The notes under the pieces: generated by a model
Database searches by the model: none
What the model was told of the DNA's origin: nothing
Seen by the model: only the letters and a program-made list of their open reading frames with translations
Source: an uncultured Cryomorphaceae bacterium
GTDB taxonomy: Bacteria; Bacteroidota; Bacteroidia; Flavobacteriales; Schleiferiaceae
Length of the DNA: 64,000 nt
Direction: 5' to 3'
Assembly: GCA_913009655.1 (NCBI GenBank)
Contig: CAJVWI010000013.1
Coordinates: forward strand, 1-64,000
Part shown: positions 26,444 through 35,619 of the stretch, in pieces
Layout: the number at the start of each line of letters is the position of its first letter
Numbering within the stretch: the stretch's first letter is position 1
Program-made: the position numbers and the translations under genes

Positions 26444-27667
26444 TTAAATACGATTCCCCGTAGTATACTTTGAACCTTTTCTTATAATCAGGAACAAGCA
26501 TATTAATACCAGTATTGCTCCAGTTACAAATGGAGCTCCAGGGAAGTATATCGGTGCATCTGCAGCAGTGAAATATGCAAAAATTGATGTCATCATTAGT
26601 GGTCCAATTATGCCTGTCGCAGCCATCATACTGGTTAGGGCGCCCTGTAACTGCCCTTGCTCATTAGGTGGTATTTGATTGGAAAGAATACCTTGTATCG
26701 CAGGCCCAGCAATTCCGCCAAGTGAATATGGTATTATAAAGCAAAGTAACATCCAACCTTCACTTGCCATGGAAAACAATAAACATCCGCAAATATTAAA
26801 TATTATACCAGCTATCATAGTTTTATATTCTCCTATTTTCGGAATAATTAATCGAATAAGTAAACCCTGAACAAGAGCACTCATGATTCCAACCAGTCCT
26901 AAAGAGTATCCCACCATACTTTCAGACCAGTTAAATTTTTCCATTGAAAAATATGCCCAAGTCCCTTGGACGGCATGCGATGCCAGATAAATAAATGTTA
27001 AAGCCCCTATAAGCCCCGCAACACTTGGGTATCTTTTTAATGCAAACAGGGCACCTAAAGGATTAGCTCTAGACCATTCAAACTCACGTCTGTTTTCTTT
27101 TTTTAGTGACTCTGGAAGAATAAAATAACCATATATCAAATTTAAAAAAGTTACTAATGCCGCTGCATAAAAAGGCACACGGGGACCTATCTCACCCAAA
27201 AGCCCTCCTGTAACTGGACCGATGATAAATCCTAAACCAAATGCAGCACCGAGCAAACCAAAATTTTGAGCTCTTTTTTCTGCAGAACTTACATCTGCTA
27301 TATACGCCGCACCTGTTGTAAATGACGCGCCAAAAAATCCAGCTATTATTCTTGCTAAGAATAGCCAAGCTATCGTCGGCGCGATAGCTAACACCAAATA
27401 ATCTAATCCGAACCCAAGTAATGATAATAATAATATGGGCCTTCGTCCATATTTATCGCTTAAAGCTCCTACAATGGGAGCGCATAAAAATTGCACGAGA
27501 GCGTAAGAGGCAATTAGCCAACCACCATATTGTGCGGCATCAGAAATACTCCCCCCTGTTAATTCTTGGATTAGAGCCGGGATTACGGGAATAATAATTC
27601 CAAGACCAATTACATCAAGTAAAAGTGTAATGAATATGAAGCCTACTGAAGCTTTACGGTTTTTCAA
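26444..27667 (-). CDS. MFS transporter, TetA/TCR-like drug:proton antiporter family
   Basis: 407 residues, 12 membrane helices. Motif A is [14 protein letters not shown] and motif C-like [15 protein letters not shown] is in helix 5. [19 protein letters not shown] is the usual start of this subfamily, yet the initiator codon is TTG at 27667: no ATG lies in frame before it and a stop lies four codons upstream. It belongs to the TetA-like group, but resistance cannot be inferred from sequence. It lies between the stomatin gene and nfeD and reads in the same direction. Confidence 0.88.
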   Translation of the reverse strand: MKNRKASVGFIFITLLLDVIGLGIIIPVIPALIQELTGGSISDAAQYGGWLIASYALVQFLCAPIVGALSDKYGRRPILLLSLLGFGLDYLVLAIAPTIAWLFLARIIAGFFGASFTTGAAYIADVSSAEKRAQNFGLLGAAFGLGFIIGPVTGGLLGEIGPRVPFYAAALVTFLNLIYGYFILPESLKKENRREFEWSRANPLGALFALKRYPSVAGLIGALTFIYLASHAVQGTWAYFSMEKFNWSESMVGYSLGLVGIMSALVQGLLIRLIIPKIGEYKTMIAGIIFNICGCLLFSMASEGWMLLCFIIPYSLGGIAGPAIQGILSNQIPPNEQGQLQGALTSMMAATGIIGPLMMTSIFAYFTAADAPIYFPGAPFVTGAILVLICLFLIIRKGSKYTTGNRI

Positions 27668-27731
27668 ATGAAAGATTCATTATTAGAGTCGACCCTAAGG
27701 TCTATTTTAGAAAGTTAATCCTCTCAACTTA

Positions 27732-28715
27732 TCAATTACCTCCAAGGATGTTTTTTATTCCTCCTAGTGAGCTTAAAATCCCAGAGGCTTCATACGGCAG
27801 GTAGACAGTTTTGTTGTCTTTACCCGAGGTCATTTCTTGAAGGGTTTCCAAATATTTCTGAGCTATAAGATATTGAACCGGATCTCCTGAAAATTCCTTG
27901 ATTTCGTCAGAAACTAATTTTATCGCTTGGGCCTCTCCTTCAGCAACTTTAATTCGAGATTCGGCTTCTCCTTCAGCGGCAAGTACAGCTGCTCTTTTTT
28001 CTCCTTCAGCGCGCTGAATGTCTGACTCTCTTTGTCCTTCTGCGGTAAGAATTTGACTTGTTTTTTCTCCTTCTGCTTCCAGGATTGTGGCACGACGATC
28101 ACGTTCAGCACGCATCTGCTTCTCCATTGCTTCGCGAATTCCTTGGGGAGGGTTTATATCCTGTAATTCTACACGGTTAACTTTGACACCCCATTTATTT
28201 GTAGCATCATCAAGAATGGTTCTGAGTTTAGTATTTATCGTGTCACGACTAGATAGAGACTGGTCTAAATCTAATTCACCAACTACATTTCTTAACGTTG
28301 TTTGGGTAAGCTTTTCTATAGCGCTTGGCAAATTACCAATTTCATAAACAGACTTTATGGGATCCATAATTTGAAAATAGATCAAAGCATTAATCTCTGT
28401 TACGACATTATCTTTTGTGATAACATTTTGTTTTGGGAAGTCATATACATTTTCACGCAAGTCGATTCGATCCTGCATTTTAAAAATGGGAATAATCTCA
28501 CCATTGAACCCACTCTCACTGTATCGCCATGATATCTGCCTTGGTTGATCAATTATCGGAATTATAATGTTAATTCCAGATTCTAGAGTTTTATGATATT
28601 TTCCAAGGCGCTCTACAATCATAGCTTCAGATTGTTTTACGATACGAATGCCTTTTGCCAAAAGGAAAATAACAAAAATCGAAAGAAAAGATAGTATTAT
28701 AAGGCTTTGTAACAT
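27732..28715 (-). CDS. SPFH/stomatin-family membrane protein (QmcA-like)
   Basis: 327 residues. One N-terminal membrane helix (LIILSFLSIFVIFLLAKGI), then the SPFH domain (EAMIVERLGKYHKTLESGIN ... VNRVELQDINPPQGIREAME), then a coiled coil made of repeated AEGE-type units (about 205-265), and a Gly-rich tail GILSSLGGIKNILGG. The family forms membrane scaffolds and partners with NfeD proteins and proteases. The repeated codons in the coiled coil make a DNA-level repeat at 27930-28090 that is purely coding. Confidence 0.93.
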   Translation of the reverse strand: MLQSLIILSFLSIFVIFLLAKGIRIVKQSEAMIVERLGKYHKTLESGINIIIPIIDQPRQISWRYSESGFNGEIIPIFKMQDRIDLRENVYDFPKQNVITKDNVVTEINALIYFQIMDPIKSVYEIGNLPSAIEKLTQTTLRNVVGELDLDQSLSSRDTINTKLRTILDDATNKWGVKVNRVELQDINPPQGIREAMEKQMRAERDRRATILEAEGEKTSQILTAEGQRESDIQRAEGEKRAAVLAAEGEAESRIKVAEGEAQAIKLVSDEIKEFSGDPVQYLIAQKYLETLQEMTSGKDNKTVYLPYEASGILSSLGGIKNILGGN

Positions 28716-28776
28716 GGAAATTGAAATAAAAATTTAGATTAAGAAGGTACGAAATCGAGTGATAGAAAATGAATTA

Positions 28777-29067
28777 TTATTTGTCGACAACCTTTGGCAC
28801 TTTAAAATAATCAGAATCAGCTTCAGGTGCGTTTTTCATTGCTTGGTCATGACCAATACTAGAGCTGGCGCGATCTTCTCTTAGAACATTTTCAGAAGTA
28901 GTCATATAAACAAGAGGTTCTATATTTTTTAAATCAAGCTGCTCAATTGTTGCTATAAAATCCAGAATCTTGCTAAGATCTTCCTTCATACTAATAGCTT
29001 CGGAATTACTTAATTCAAGCCTAGATAGGTGAGCGAGATTTTGAATATCATCATCAGTTATTTTCAT
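28777..29067 (-). CDS. gatC: Asp-tRNA(Asn)/Glu-tRNA(Gln) amidotransferase subunit C
   Basis: 96 residues. ITDDDIQNLAHLSRLELS, then LSKILDFIATIEQLDLKNIEP, and the closing VLREDRASSS...NAPEADSDYFKVPKVVD give the full GatC pattern. It is the small stabilising subunit of GatCAB. GatA and GatB are not in the window. An AsnRS is encoded at 54327, so GatCAB is needed mainly for Gln-tRNA(Gln). It overlaps plsC by four bases. Confidence 0.95.
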   Translation of the reverse strand: MKITDDDIQNLAHLSRLELSNSEAISMKEDLSKILDFIATIEQLDLKNIEPLVYMTTSENVLREDRASSSIGHDQAMKNAPEADSDYFKVPKVVDK

Positions 29068-29822
29068 ATCTTTTTTCGATAAAATTCTAATTCACCCAAA
29101 AGTACGTCATGAATTATATCACCCAATGATCCAATATCTTTTTTTGTCATTCCAGTTACGCTGATCGGAGTGTGAACTGTTGCATAAATAGTCCCAGGGT
29201 AACCTCCTTGGAAAAAGTCTGGCAGGTGTCGTCTATTATTGGCAAAAGTTATGGGTAATATATCGACACCATTTTCTATCGCTAGTTTAAAGGCACCGGA
29301 CTTAAATTTCCCAAGAATCATTGTTTTATCTTTTGGAATGCCTCCTTCTGGATAGATACATACACCCACACCTTTCTTCAGGTGATTTGATGCCAGCTCC
29401 AAAACTCTTCTTTTACTTGCCAAGGATTTTCTATCCACAATAATACTAGACCTACGAAAGAAAAAGCCAAAGAGAGGAATATTGGCTAATTCTTTTTTAC
29501 CAATAAATACGGTCGGAGATTTAACCAATCGATAGCAAAACATCACATCTAGCTCACTTGTGTGATTCGCAACAACGATATAAGGTTTGTCCCAAGAAAT
29601 CTGTGATTCATATTTAACATTCCTAATTAAGAAAATCCCATTTAATATCCAAGCACTCCATAGTCTAGCAAATCCATAAAACTTAGAAAACCGATTAAAT
29701 TTTTTCGAGCTGTAGTAAAGCCAAGGCGAAAGTCCAATTATACTAAACAGCATTATTAAATAATACCAAAGGTGATAGACACTACCCAAGACTATTCGGG
29801 TTATAAATAAAAATCGCTTCAT
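29064..29822 (-). CDS. plsC: 1-acyl-sn-glycerol-3-phosphate acyltransferase (PlsC family)
   Basis: 252 residues with N-terminal membrane segments (YYLIMLFSIIGLSPWLYY). Acyltransferase blocks: NHTSELDVMF (HX4D), FFRRSSIIVDRKS, IYPEGGIPKDK (EGG replaces the usual EGT), and ITFANNRRHLP. It acylates lysophosphatidate in the inner membrane. The gene begins its own unit, with a TAATTTTG box 7 bases before the ATG, and overlaps gatC. Confidence 0.9.
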   Translation of the reverse strand: MKRFLFITRIVLGSVYHLWYYLIMLFSIIGLSPWLYYSSKKFNRFSKFYGFARLWSAWILNGIFLIRNVKYESQISWDKPYIVVANHTSELDVMFCYRLVKSPTVFIGKKELANIPLFGFFFRRSSIIVDRKSLASKRRVLELASNHLKKGVGVCIYPEGGIPKDKTMILGKFKSGAFKLAIENGVDILPITFANNRRHLPDFFQGGYPGTIYATVHTPISVTGMTKKDIGSLGDIIHDVLLGELEFYRKKI

Positions 29823-29829
29823 TCAATCA

Positions 29830-29837
29830 CAAAATTA
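29830..29837 (-). promoter_or_regulatory. -7 box (TAATTTTG) for plsC-gatC
   Basis: The minus strand reads TAATTTTG seven bases before ATG 29822, inside the 52-base gap that follows accC's start-distal end. Confidence 0.45.
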
Positions 29838-29874
29838 GTCTTTTGTGATTACGTACATTTTTTATTTATCTATT

Positions 29875-31209
29875 CTATGAAAGAGTAAAATCTTCCATGA
29901 ATTTTGTGGTGTAATTGCCAGAGACATATTCAGGGTGGTCCATTAATTGTCTGTGAAAAGGAATTGTTGTGCTTATACCCTCTATAATAAATTCATCTAA
30001 TGCTCTTTTCATTCTCTCGATTGCCTGTTTGCGAGTTCTTCCCGTAACTATCAATTTGGCAATCATACTATCATAATGAGAAGGAATAGTATATCCAGCA
30101 TAGACATGAGTATCAATTCTAACTCCATGACCACCGGGAGCATGAAATGCAGAAATTTTGCCTGGGCTTGGTCTAAAATTATTGTAGGGGTCTTCAGCAT
30201 TTATTCGACACTCAATTGCAAACTGTTTAGGCTCATGATTTCTTCCAGAAATACTCGTTCCCGAAGCAATTTTAATTTGTTCTCGAATCAAATCATAATC
30301 AGTAACTTCTTCCGTTATCGGATGCTCAACTTGTATTCGAGTATTCATCTCCATGAAATAGAAGTTTCGATTTTTATCGACAAGAAACTCTACTGTCCCC
30401 GCTCCTTCATATTTGATAAATTCTGCTGCTTTTATGGCAGCATCGCCCATTGCAGTTCTCAACTCTGCAGTCATGAATGGAGAAGGTGTTTCTTCAGTAA
30501 GTTTCTGATGTCTCCGTTGAATAGAGCAATCGCGCTCGCTTAAATGACTTGCTTTCCCCGACTGATCTCCAATTATTTGAATTTCTATATGTCGCGGCTC
30601 CTCGATAAGCTTTTCCATGTACATGCCATCGTTTCCAAAAGAAGCCAATGCCTCTTGTCGGGCAGACTCCCAAGCTTTTTCCAGCTCTGACGGAGCCAAA
30701 ATTGCTCTCATCCCCTTTCCGCCTCCTCCAGCTGTAGCTTTCATCATCACAGGATATCCAATTTCTGCCGCGATTTTCCCTGCATCTTCTAGGGATTCAA
30801 TCAAACCCTCTGATCCAGGAACACATGGAACGCCAGCAAGTTTCATTGTTAATTTAGCTGTGGCCTTGTCTCCCATTTTTTCAATGTGATCAGGTAAGGC
30901 CCCAATAAATTTTATTCCATGATCCGAACAGATTTTTGAAAATCTGGCATTTTCTGACAGAAAACCAAATCCAGGATGAATGGCATCTGAATTAGTGATT
31001 TCCGCAGCAGAAATTATGCTTGATATTTTTAGATAAGAATCTTTAGATGCTGGAGGACCTATGCAAACAGCCTCATCTGCAAAGCGCACATGAAGACTTT
31101 CTTTATCAGCTTCTGAATATACAGCAACCGTTTCTATCCCCATCTCCTTGCATGTGCGGATGATTCTCATAGCTATCTCTCCGCGGTTAGCGATCAGTAT
31201 TTTTTTCAC
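29875..31209 (-). CDS. accC: Acetyl-CoA carboxylase, biotin carboxylase subunit
   Basis: 444 residues. [17 protein letters not shown] opens the biotin carboxylase N-domain. The ATP-grasp glycine loop is [14 protein letters not shown], the metal/bicarbonate region is [18 protein letters not shown], and [11 protein letters not shown] lies near the end. It carboxylates the biotin on AccB, the first step of fatty acid synthesis. It follows accB by nine bases, the usual accBC pair. Length matches the family. Confidence 0.96.
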   Translation of the reverse strand: MKKILIANRGEIAMRIIRTCKEMGIETVAVYSEADKESLHVRFADEAVCIGPPASKDSYLKISSIISAAEITNSDAIHPGFGFLSENARFSKICSDHGIKFIGALPDHIEKMGDKATAKLTMKLAGVPCVPGSEGLIESLEDAGKIAAEIGYPVMMKATAGGGGKGMRAILAPSELEKAWESARQEALASFGNDGMYMEKLIEEPRHIEIQIIGDQSGKASHLSERDCSIQRRHQKLTEETPSPFMTAELRTAMGDAAIKAAEFIKYEGAGTVEFLVDKNRNFYFMEMNTRIQVEHPITEEVTDYDLIREQIKIASGTSISGRNHEPKQFAIECRINAEDPYNNFRPSPGKISAFHAPGGHGVRIDTHVYAGYTIPSHYDSMIAKLIVTGRTRKQAIERMKRALDEFIIEGISTTIPFHRQLMDHPEYVSGNYTTKFMEDFTLS

Positions 31210-31218
31210 AGCAGAGTA

Positions 31219-31677
31219 CTAAGAAGGGTCGATTAGGAATAGTGGTTGTCCAAATTCAACAGGAGTCATATCATCAGCAAGCACTTTGACAATTTTACCC
31301 GACACTTCACTTTCAATCTCATTGAAAAGTTTCATTGCTTCAATAATGCAAATAGTGTCTCCAATATTCACATGGGTGCCGATTTCCGCAAAGGATGGTT
31401 TATCTGGACTAGGTTTTCTATAAAAAGTCCCAATCATAGGAGATGTTATCGTTGAACAATGAGCAAACTCATCTTCATTTTCTTTCTCTTCATTCAAAAC
31501 TTTTTCCGGAGTAGGAGCTATTGAAATCGGTGCAGCAACTGGAGGTGCTGCATAAACAGTAGTTTGATCACCACCAGTTTTGACAGTTATCTTATAATCC
31601 TCTGTTTCCAGAGAGACTTCAGAAGCTCCTGATTTAGTGACGAACTTTATAAAATTCTGTACTTCCTTGAAATCCAT
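31219..31677 (-). CDS. accB: Acetyl-CoA carboxylase, biotin carboxyl carrier protein
   Basis: 152 residues. N-terminal MDFKEVQNFIKFVTKSGASEVSL, a Pro/Ala-rich linker around 45-75, and a C-terminal biotinyl domain (SPMIGTFYRKPSPDKPSF, IEAMKLFNEIESE with the biotin Lys). The thumb-containing PMIGTFYR stretch marks true AccB, unlike the carrier at 5203-5670. It is co-transcribed with accC. A 94-base gap separates it from rpmF, where no gene is visible. Confidence 0.96.
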   Translation of the reverse strand: MDFKEVQNFIKFVTKSGASEVSLETEDYKITVKTGGDQTTVYAAPPVAAPISIAPTPEKVLNEEKENEDEFAHCSTITSPMIGTFYRKPSPDKPSFAEIGTHVNIGDTICIIEAMKLFNEIESEVSGKIVKVLADDMTPVEFGQPLFLIDPS

Positions 31678-31771
31678 AGTTTAACTATTTAGTCTAACAA
31701 ATGTGCAGATAAAAAAATAAAATGCGGGATTGAAATAGCTTTTAATTATAAAAATGCTTTCTTTCAAAAAA

Positions 31772-31963
31772 TTATGCGACTTCATTTTTGTCGATAACAA
31801 TCTTTCCTTTATAGTACATCTTGTCATCATGCCAATATGCTCGGTGCATTAAATGTGCTTCACCAGTAGTTGAGCATACAGTCAACTGAGGTAAAATAGC
31901 CTTGTCATGAGTTCGGCGTTTATCTCTCCGAGTGGTCGATTGTCTACGTTTAGGATGTGCCAT
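31772..31963 (-). CDS. rpmF: 50S ribosomal protein L32
   Basis: 63 residues. [20 protein letters not shown] and [14 protein letters not shown] are the L32 pattern. The Cys pairs of zinc-binding L32 are absent (a single Cys), so this is the C-minus form. It lies 36 bases after a YceD/DUF177 gene, the conserved pairing. Confidence 0.95.
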   Translation of the reverse strand: MAHPKRRQSTTRRDKRRTHDKAILPQLTVCSTTGEAHLMHRAYWHDDKMYYKGKIVIDKNEVA

Positions 31964-31999
31964 TGTGCGTTACTTTATTGTTATTTCAATTTTGAAACT

Positions 32000-32425
32000 C
32001 TATTGATCTTTAATAATCTCATTTTCTGGTTTGATTCTTTGAATAGGAATGGAAAGAGCGATTAATTCAAAAAATAATTGGTTCAGGTTTATTTCATACT
32101 CCCCTTGGGATAAAACAAGAATTTCAGGGTCTTCATCGTTAAATTCATCTCCAAATTTTACTAATAAGGAAAAAATATTAGAAATATCAAGGGTAAAGGG
32201 ATCATTTGTTAAATCACAAACAGTATCTATTTTTCCTTTAAAAGAAATTTCTAGGTCCATCATATGATTCGATTTCTTAAGAATTACATTCACTGTAATT
32301 GGATGAATTCCTTGGAGTTCAATGAGATCAAAAGAAGAAAAGAACGTTTTGTTTAATTTATACTCTAAGTGGTGTTCACCCATGGCTAAACCAGAAAATT
32401 CTAAAATGTTTTCACGATTTTTCAT
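32000..32425 (-). CDS. YceD/DUF177-family protein
   Basis: 141 residues. The family core is visible as the segment with VNVILKKSNHMMDLEISFKG, then VCDLTNDPFTLDI, where the usual CxRC motif is reduced to a single Cys. DUF177 proteins are nearly always upstream of rpmF and are linked to 23S rRNA/large-subunit assembly. A -7 box (TACATTTG) with a TTG 20 bases upstream precedes it by 23 bases. Confidence 0.85.
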   Translation of the reverse strand: MKNRENILEFSGLAMGEHHLEYKLNKTFFSSFDLIELQGIHPITVNVILKKSNHMMDLEISFKGKIDTVCDLTNDPFTLDISNIFSLLVKFGDEFNDEDPEILVLSQGEYEINLNQLFFELIALSIPIQRIKPENEIIKDQ

Positions 32426-32448
32426 GTCTAAACTCTCATTAGAGCCCG

Positions 32449-32456
32449 CAAATGTA
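32449..32456 (-). promoter_or_regulatory. -7 box (TACATTTG) for yceD-rpmF
   Basis: On the minus strand TTG is followed by 20 bases and TACATTTG, a good match to the Bacteroidota -33/-7 layout, 23 bases before ATG 32425. Confidence 0.55.
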
Positions 32457-32555
32457 CATTCATTTTGTTAATAGCCCAACAATAGTAATTGAAAGTTTAA
32501 CAATTTAAGACTATATCCGGGCAGCGGTAATTGACGAGAAATCATTCCGATATTA

Positions 32556-33560
32556 TTAAGCGGTATATTCTTGTCGCGCCTTAGTCCTTTTTATAGCATG
32601 AAATATGGATTCCCTAAAACTTGTTTCATCGGCTAAGTTCTGACCGGCTATGTCAAATGCTACGCCATGATCAGGCGATGTTCTAATAAAAGGGAGTCCG
32701 CAAGTATTGTTGACTCCCTTTTCAAAGTAGAGCATCTTAAATGGAATTAGCCCTTGGTCATGATAAATTGCAAGAACTCCGTCAAATTGTAAATAAAGTT
32801 TTTTGCCAAAAAAGCTATCTGAAGGAAATGGACCATGAGCAATTATTCCTTCCTTTCTTTTTAATTGAATACAGGGGATAATAGTATTTTTTTCTTCTAA
32901 ACCTATTTTTCCGCCATCCCCGGCGTGAGGGTTTAATCCTAAGATTGCGATTTTTGGATTTGAAATATCAAAATCAAATTTGAGTGCAAGATTAAACTCA
33001 TCAATTTTTTTATTTAAATACGATACGTTTACAGTTTCGGAAATCTCACTCAAAGGAATATGATCACTAGCTAAGGCAACTCTAGTTTTATCTGCAGTCA
33101 TAATCATCATAGTACTTGAATTAAAACGATTTGCTAAATATTCAGTGTGCCCTTTAAAATCTAGATATTTTGATTGAGGAATATTTGCCTTACATAGTGG
33201 GGCAGTTATTAAAGCATCTATTTTCTTGTTCTCAATTGAACTACATGCGAAATCAAGGGAGTCAAAAGCCGCAATCCCTCCCTCATTATTTTGAATCCCA
33301 AATTGAACATTAAATGAACGATCCCAAGGATCACATAGACCAATAATTCCTGGCTCAAGGTTGCCTCCTGGTTGAACATTAAAAAACGGGACAACTTCGC
33401 TTTTTATAGACTTTTGGTGAATTGTAATTATTTCAGGAGAAGAAAAAAGATAGAAATCAGCTTTTAAGCGGATCTCTTTTAAAGATAGCACCTTGAGAAT
33501 AACTTCAAGTCCGATACCATTTATATCTCCAGAAGTAATACCAATCTTTAATTTATTCAT
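32556..33560 (-). CDS. pdxA: 4-hydroxythreonine-4-phosphate dehydrogenase
   Basis: 334 residues. IGITSGDINGIGLEVILK at the start (the family has GDPxGIG; here GDINGIG), TAPLCKANI, FKGHTEYLANRF with a metal His, LGLNPHAGDGGKIG and AIYHDQGLIPFKML with another metal His, and RTSPDHGVAFDIAG. The enzyme oxidises 4-phosphohydroxy-L-threonine in pyridoxal phosphate synthesis. It overlaps the M17 peptidase gene upstream by four bases. Confidence 0.94.
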   Translation of the reverse strand: MNKLKIGITSGDINGIGLEVILKVLSLKEIRLKADFYLFSSPEIITIHQKSIKSEVVPFFNVQPGGNLEPGIIGLCDPWDRSFNVQFGIQNNEGGIAAFDSLDFACSSIENKKIDALITAPLCKANIPQSKYLDFKGHTEYLANRFNSSTMMIMTADKTRVALASDHIPLSEISETVNVSYLNKKIDEFNLALKFDFDISNPKIAILGLNPHAGDGGKIGLEEKNTIIPCIQLKRKEGIIAHGPFPSDSFFGKKLYLQFDGVLAIYHDQGLIPFKMLYFEKGVNNTCGLPFIRTSPDHGVAFDIAGQNLADETSFRESIFHAIKRTKARQEYTA

Positions 33561-34972
33561 GACTTAACATTACTGAAAAAATCATGTAAAAGTCGAACAC
33601 CAATCCCAGTAGCCCCTTTATGAAAATAACCATGGGGAATAGTTAAAAAAGCAGGCCCTGCAATATCTAAATGAATATATGGGTAGTCTGTGAAATGCTC
33701 AAGAAACTTACCCGCAGTTATCATTCCAGCGTCTGGTCCACCAATGTTCTTAAGGTCAGCAATTTCACTTTTTAATAGGTCATTATATTCATCCCAAAAT
33801 GGGAATTGGACTAATCGTTCATGGGTTTTTTCACCACTGATAATAATTTGTTTCCAAAATTCTGTTCCGGCATTGCCCATAGCCACAATTGCATTAGGGC
33901 CAATAGCTTTGGCAGCAGACCCTGTAAGAGTAGCTAGATCAATAACTAATTTTGGATCATATTTTTTGGCATAATGTAAAGCATCTGCAAGTATTAGCCG
34001 ACCCTCTGCATCTGTGTTTAGAACCTCTACAGTTGTCCCATTCGATATTTTAATTACATCTCCTGGAGTTATGGCATTTCCGCCTGGCCTATTGTCCGTT
34101 GCAGGTATTAGTCCTATTACCCAAGTAGGGATTTTATCTTTAGCTAATGCACATAATGTTCCCACAACTGATGCTGCTCCAGCCATATCGCATTTCATTG
34201 TATCCATAAAATTACTTGGCTTTAGGCTAAGGCCACCGGTATCATATACAACCCCTTTACCAACAATCACATATGGTCTTTCATTTACACAGTTTTGTGG
34301 TTTATGCTCCAAAATACTGAATGTAGCAGGATCAACAGAACCTTTATTTACCCCCAGAAGTCCGCCCATTTTTAATGATTCGATTTTCGTTTGATTCAAA
34401 ATGGTTGTAGAGAAACCAAATTCTTCTCCCAACTCTTCGATCCTTTCACTGAGATTTTCAGCACTCAGGCTTAATAGAGGTGCATTTACTAAATCTCTAG
34501 CCTCATTCACCGCTGCAGAAATAGAAGACAATTTTTGAGATTCTTCGATGCTTAATCCAATTATTTCTAACTCTTTTAAAGACCAAGCTGTACTTGCATT
34601 TTTACTTAGAAGTTTGTTGTATCTGTAGGAGGTTAATAATAATCCTTCAGCTATCCAAAAAGAATCTCCACTTGCATCAAGACTTACGACATTTATTTTA
34701 TTTCTAATTAATTCTTGTGCAAGGTCCTTTCCCAAATTTCTGAGAGCATGTTTCCCAGAATTTTTACTGTTATCAAGGTTGCTTATGCAACCGAATATAT
34801 CAATATCATGTGAAGCAAAATGAGTCCAATTTTCAAGTTTTCGTGACAAACGACTAATTATTGTTTTTGATTGATTTGCATCAATATTGGCCTTATTAAG
34901 GGATTGTTCATTAGGTCTAACAATCGCCATACAAAAGCCATCAGATGTTGAGGAATTAAAAGTCAATTTCAT
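33557..34972 (-). CDS. Leucyl aminopeptidase, M17 family
   Basis: 471 residues. The two-zinc centre is plain: GKGVVYDTGGLSLKP (Lys and Asp ligands), MKCDMAGAASVVG (Asp) and the signature NTDAEGRLILADAL (Asp and Glu ligands with catalytic Arg). The N-terminal macro-like domain is poorly conserved. It cleaves N-terminal residues from peptides in the cytoplasm. It begins the unit with pdxA. TAACTTAG lies four bases before the ATG, a one-base-off -7 box. Confidence 0.93.
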   Translation of the reverse strand: MKLTFNSSTSDGFCMAIVRPNEQSLNKANIDANQSKTIISRLSRKLENWTHFASHDIDIFGCISNLDNSKNSGKHALRNLGKDLAQELIRNKINVVSLDASGDSFWIAEGLLLTSYRYNKLLSKNASTAWSLKELEIIGLSIEESQKLSSISAAVNEARDLVNAPLLSLSAENLSERIEELGEEFGFSTTILNQTKIESLKMGGLLGVNKGSVDPATFSILEHKPQNCVNERPYVIVGKGVVYDTGGLSLKPSNFMDTMKCDMAGAASVVGTLCALAKDKIPTWVIGLIPATDNRPGGNAITPGDVIKISNGTTVEVLNTDAEGRLILADALHYAKKYDPKLVIDLATLTGSAAKAIGPNAIVAMGNAGTEFWKQIIISGEKTHERLVQFPFWDEYNDLLKSEIADLKNIGGPDAGMITAGKFLEHFTDYPYIHLDIAGPAFLTIPHGYFHKGATGIGVRLLHDFFSNVKS

Positions 34973-34976
34973 AGAG

Positions 34977-34999
34977 CTAAGTTAGTCATCGTACCTTTG
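34977..34999. promoter_or_regulatory. Divergent -7 boxes: M17 peptidase (minus) and ribE (plus)
   Basis: The plus strand has TACCTTTG at 34992-34999, four bases before the ribE ATG at 35004. The minus strand has TAACTTAG at 34977-34984, four bases before ATG 34972. The first matches consensus fully; the second has A for T/C at position 7. The gap is only 31 bases, so both transcripts would be essentially leaderless. Confidence 0.5.
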
Positions 35000-35003
35000 A
35001 AAT

Positions 35004-35609
35004 ATGTTTACAGGAATAGTGGAAAATCTGGCAACTGTTGTTGCAGTGACAAATGAAAAATCAAATATTCATTTTGATATTAATAGTTCTTTAGCGAATG
35101 ACTTTAAAATTGATCAAAGTATTGCTCATGACGGATGCTGCTTGACGGTAATAGCGTTGAATAAAGATCAAAACCAGAAAATAACAGGCTACAGGGTAAC
35201 AGCAATAAACGAAACATTGCAGAAAACAACATTACAATATTGGCGACCTGGTAGTATGATAAATATAGAGAGATGTACTAAAGTAGGAAGTCGTCTAGAT
35301 GGGCATATAGTTCAGGGACATATTGACTGTACTGCCGTCATTTCTGATATAGTTGATCAAAATGGAAGTTGGGAAATTAAGCTAAAGCATGAGCTGAATC
35401 GACTATATCAAACTGTAAATAAAGGCTCAATTACTATTAATGGAATAAGTTTAACAGTTGTTGAGTCGGGCTCTGATTATTTTTCTGTAGCAATTATCCC
35501 TTACACATGGAATAATACTAGTTTTCATCTTCTTAAAATTGCAGATCAAGTCAACCTAGAGTTTGATATTATTGGAAAGTATGTATCCAAAATTTTAGAA
35601 GCGAAATAG
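35004..35609 (+). CDS. ribE: Riboflavin synthase, alpha chain
   Basis: 201 residues. MFTGIVE is the invariant start. Two lumazine-binding repeats are visible: SIAHDGCCLTVIAL with GHIVQGHIDC, then SITINGISLTVVE. It joins two molecules of dimethylribityllumazine to make riboflavin. The promoter box sits four bases before the ATG and no FMN riboswitch precedes it. It is tail to tail with addB, ten bases apart. Confidence 0.96.
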   Translation: MFTGIVENLATVVAVTNEKSNIHFDINSSLANDFKIDQSIAHDGCCLTVIALNKDQNQKITGYRVTAINETLQKTTLQYWRPGSMINIERCTKVGSRLDGHIVQGHIDCTAVISDIVDQNGSWEIKLKHELNRLYQTVNKGSITINGISLTVVESGSDYFSVAIIPYTWNNTSFHLLKIADQVNLEFDIIGKYVSKILEAK

Positions 35610-35619
35610 ACAGGGGATT

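Noticed and set aside
27930-28090. Tandem DNA repeat with CTCCTTC(A/T)GC units, possible CRISPR or satellite
   Set aside because: The units encode the AEGE-type coiled coil of the stomatin protein; spacing follows the protein repeat and there are no spacers.
34973-35003. FMN riboswitch before ribE
   Set aside because: The gap is only 31 bases and the promoter box sits four bases before the ATG, leaving no leader.
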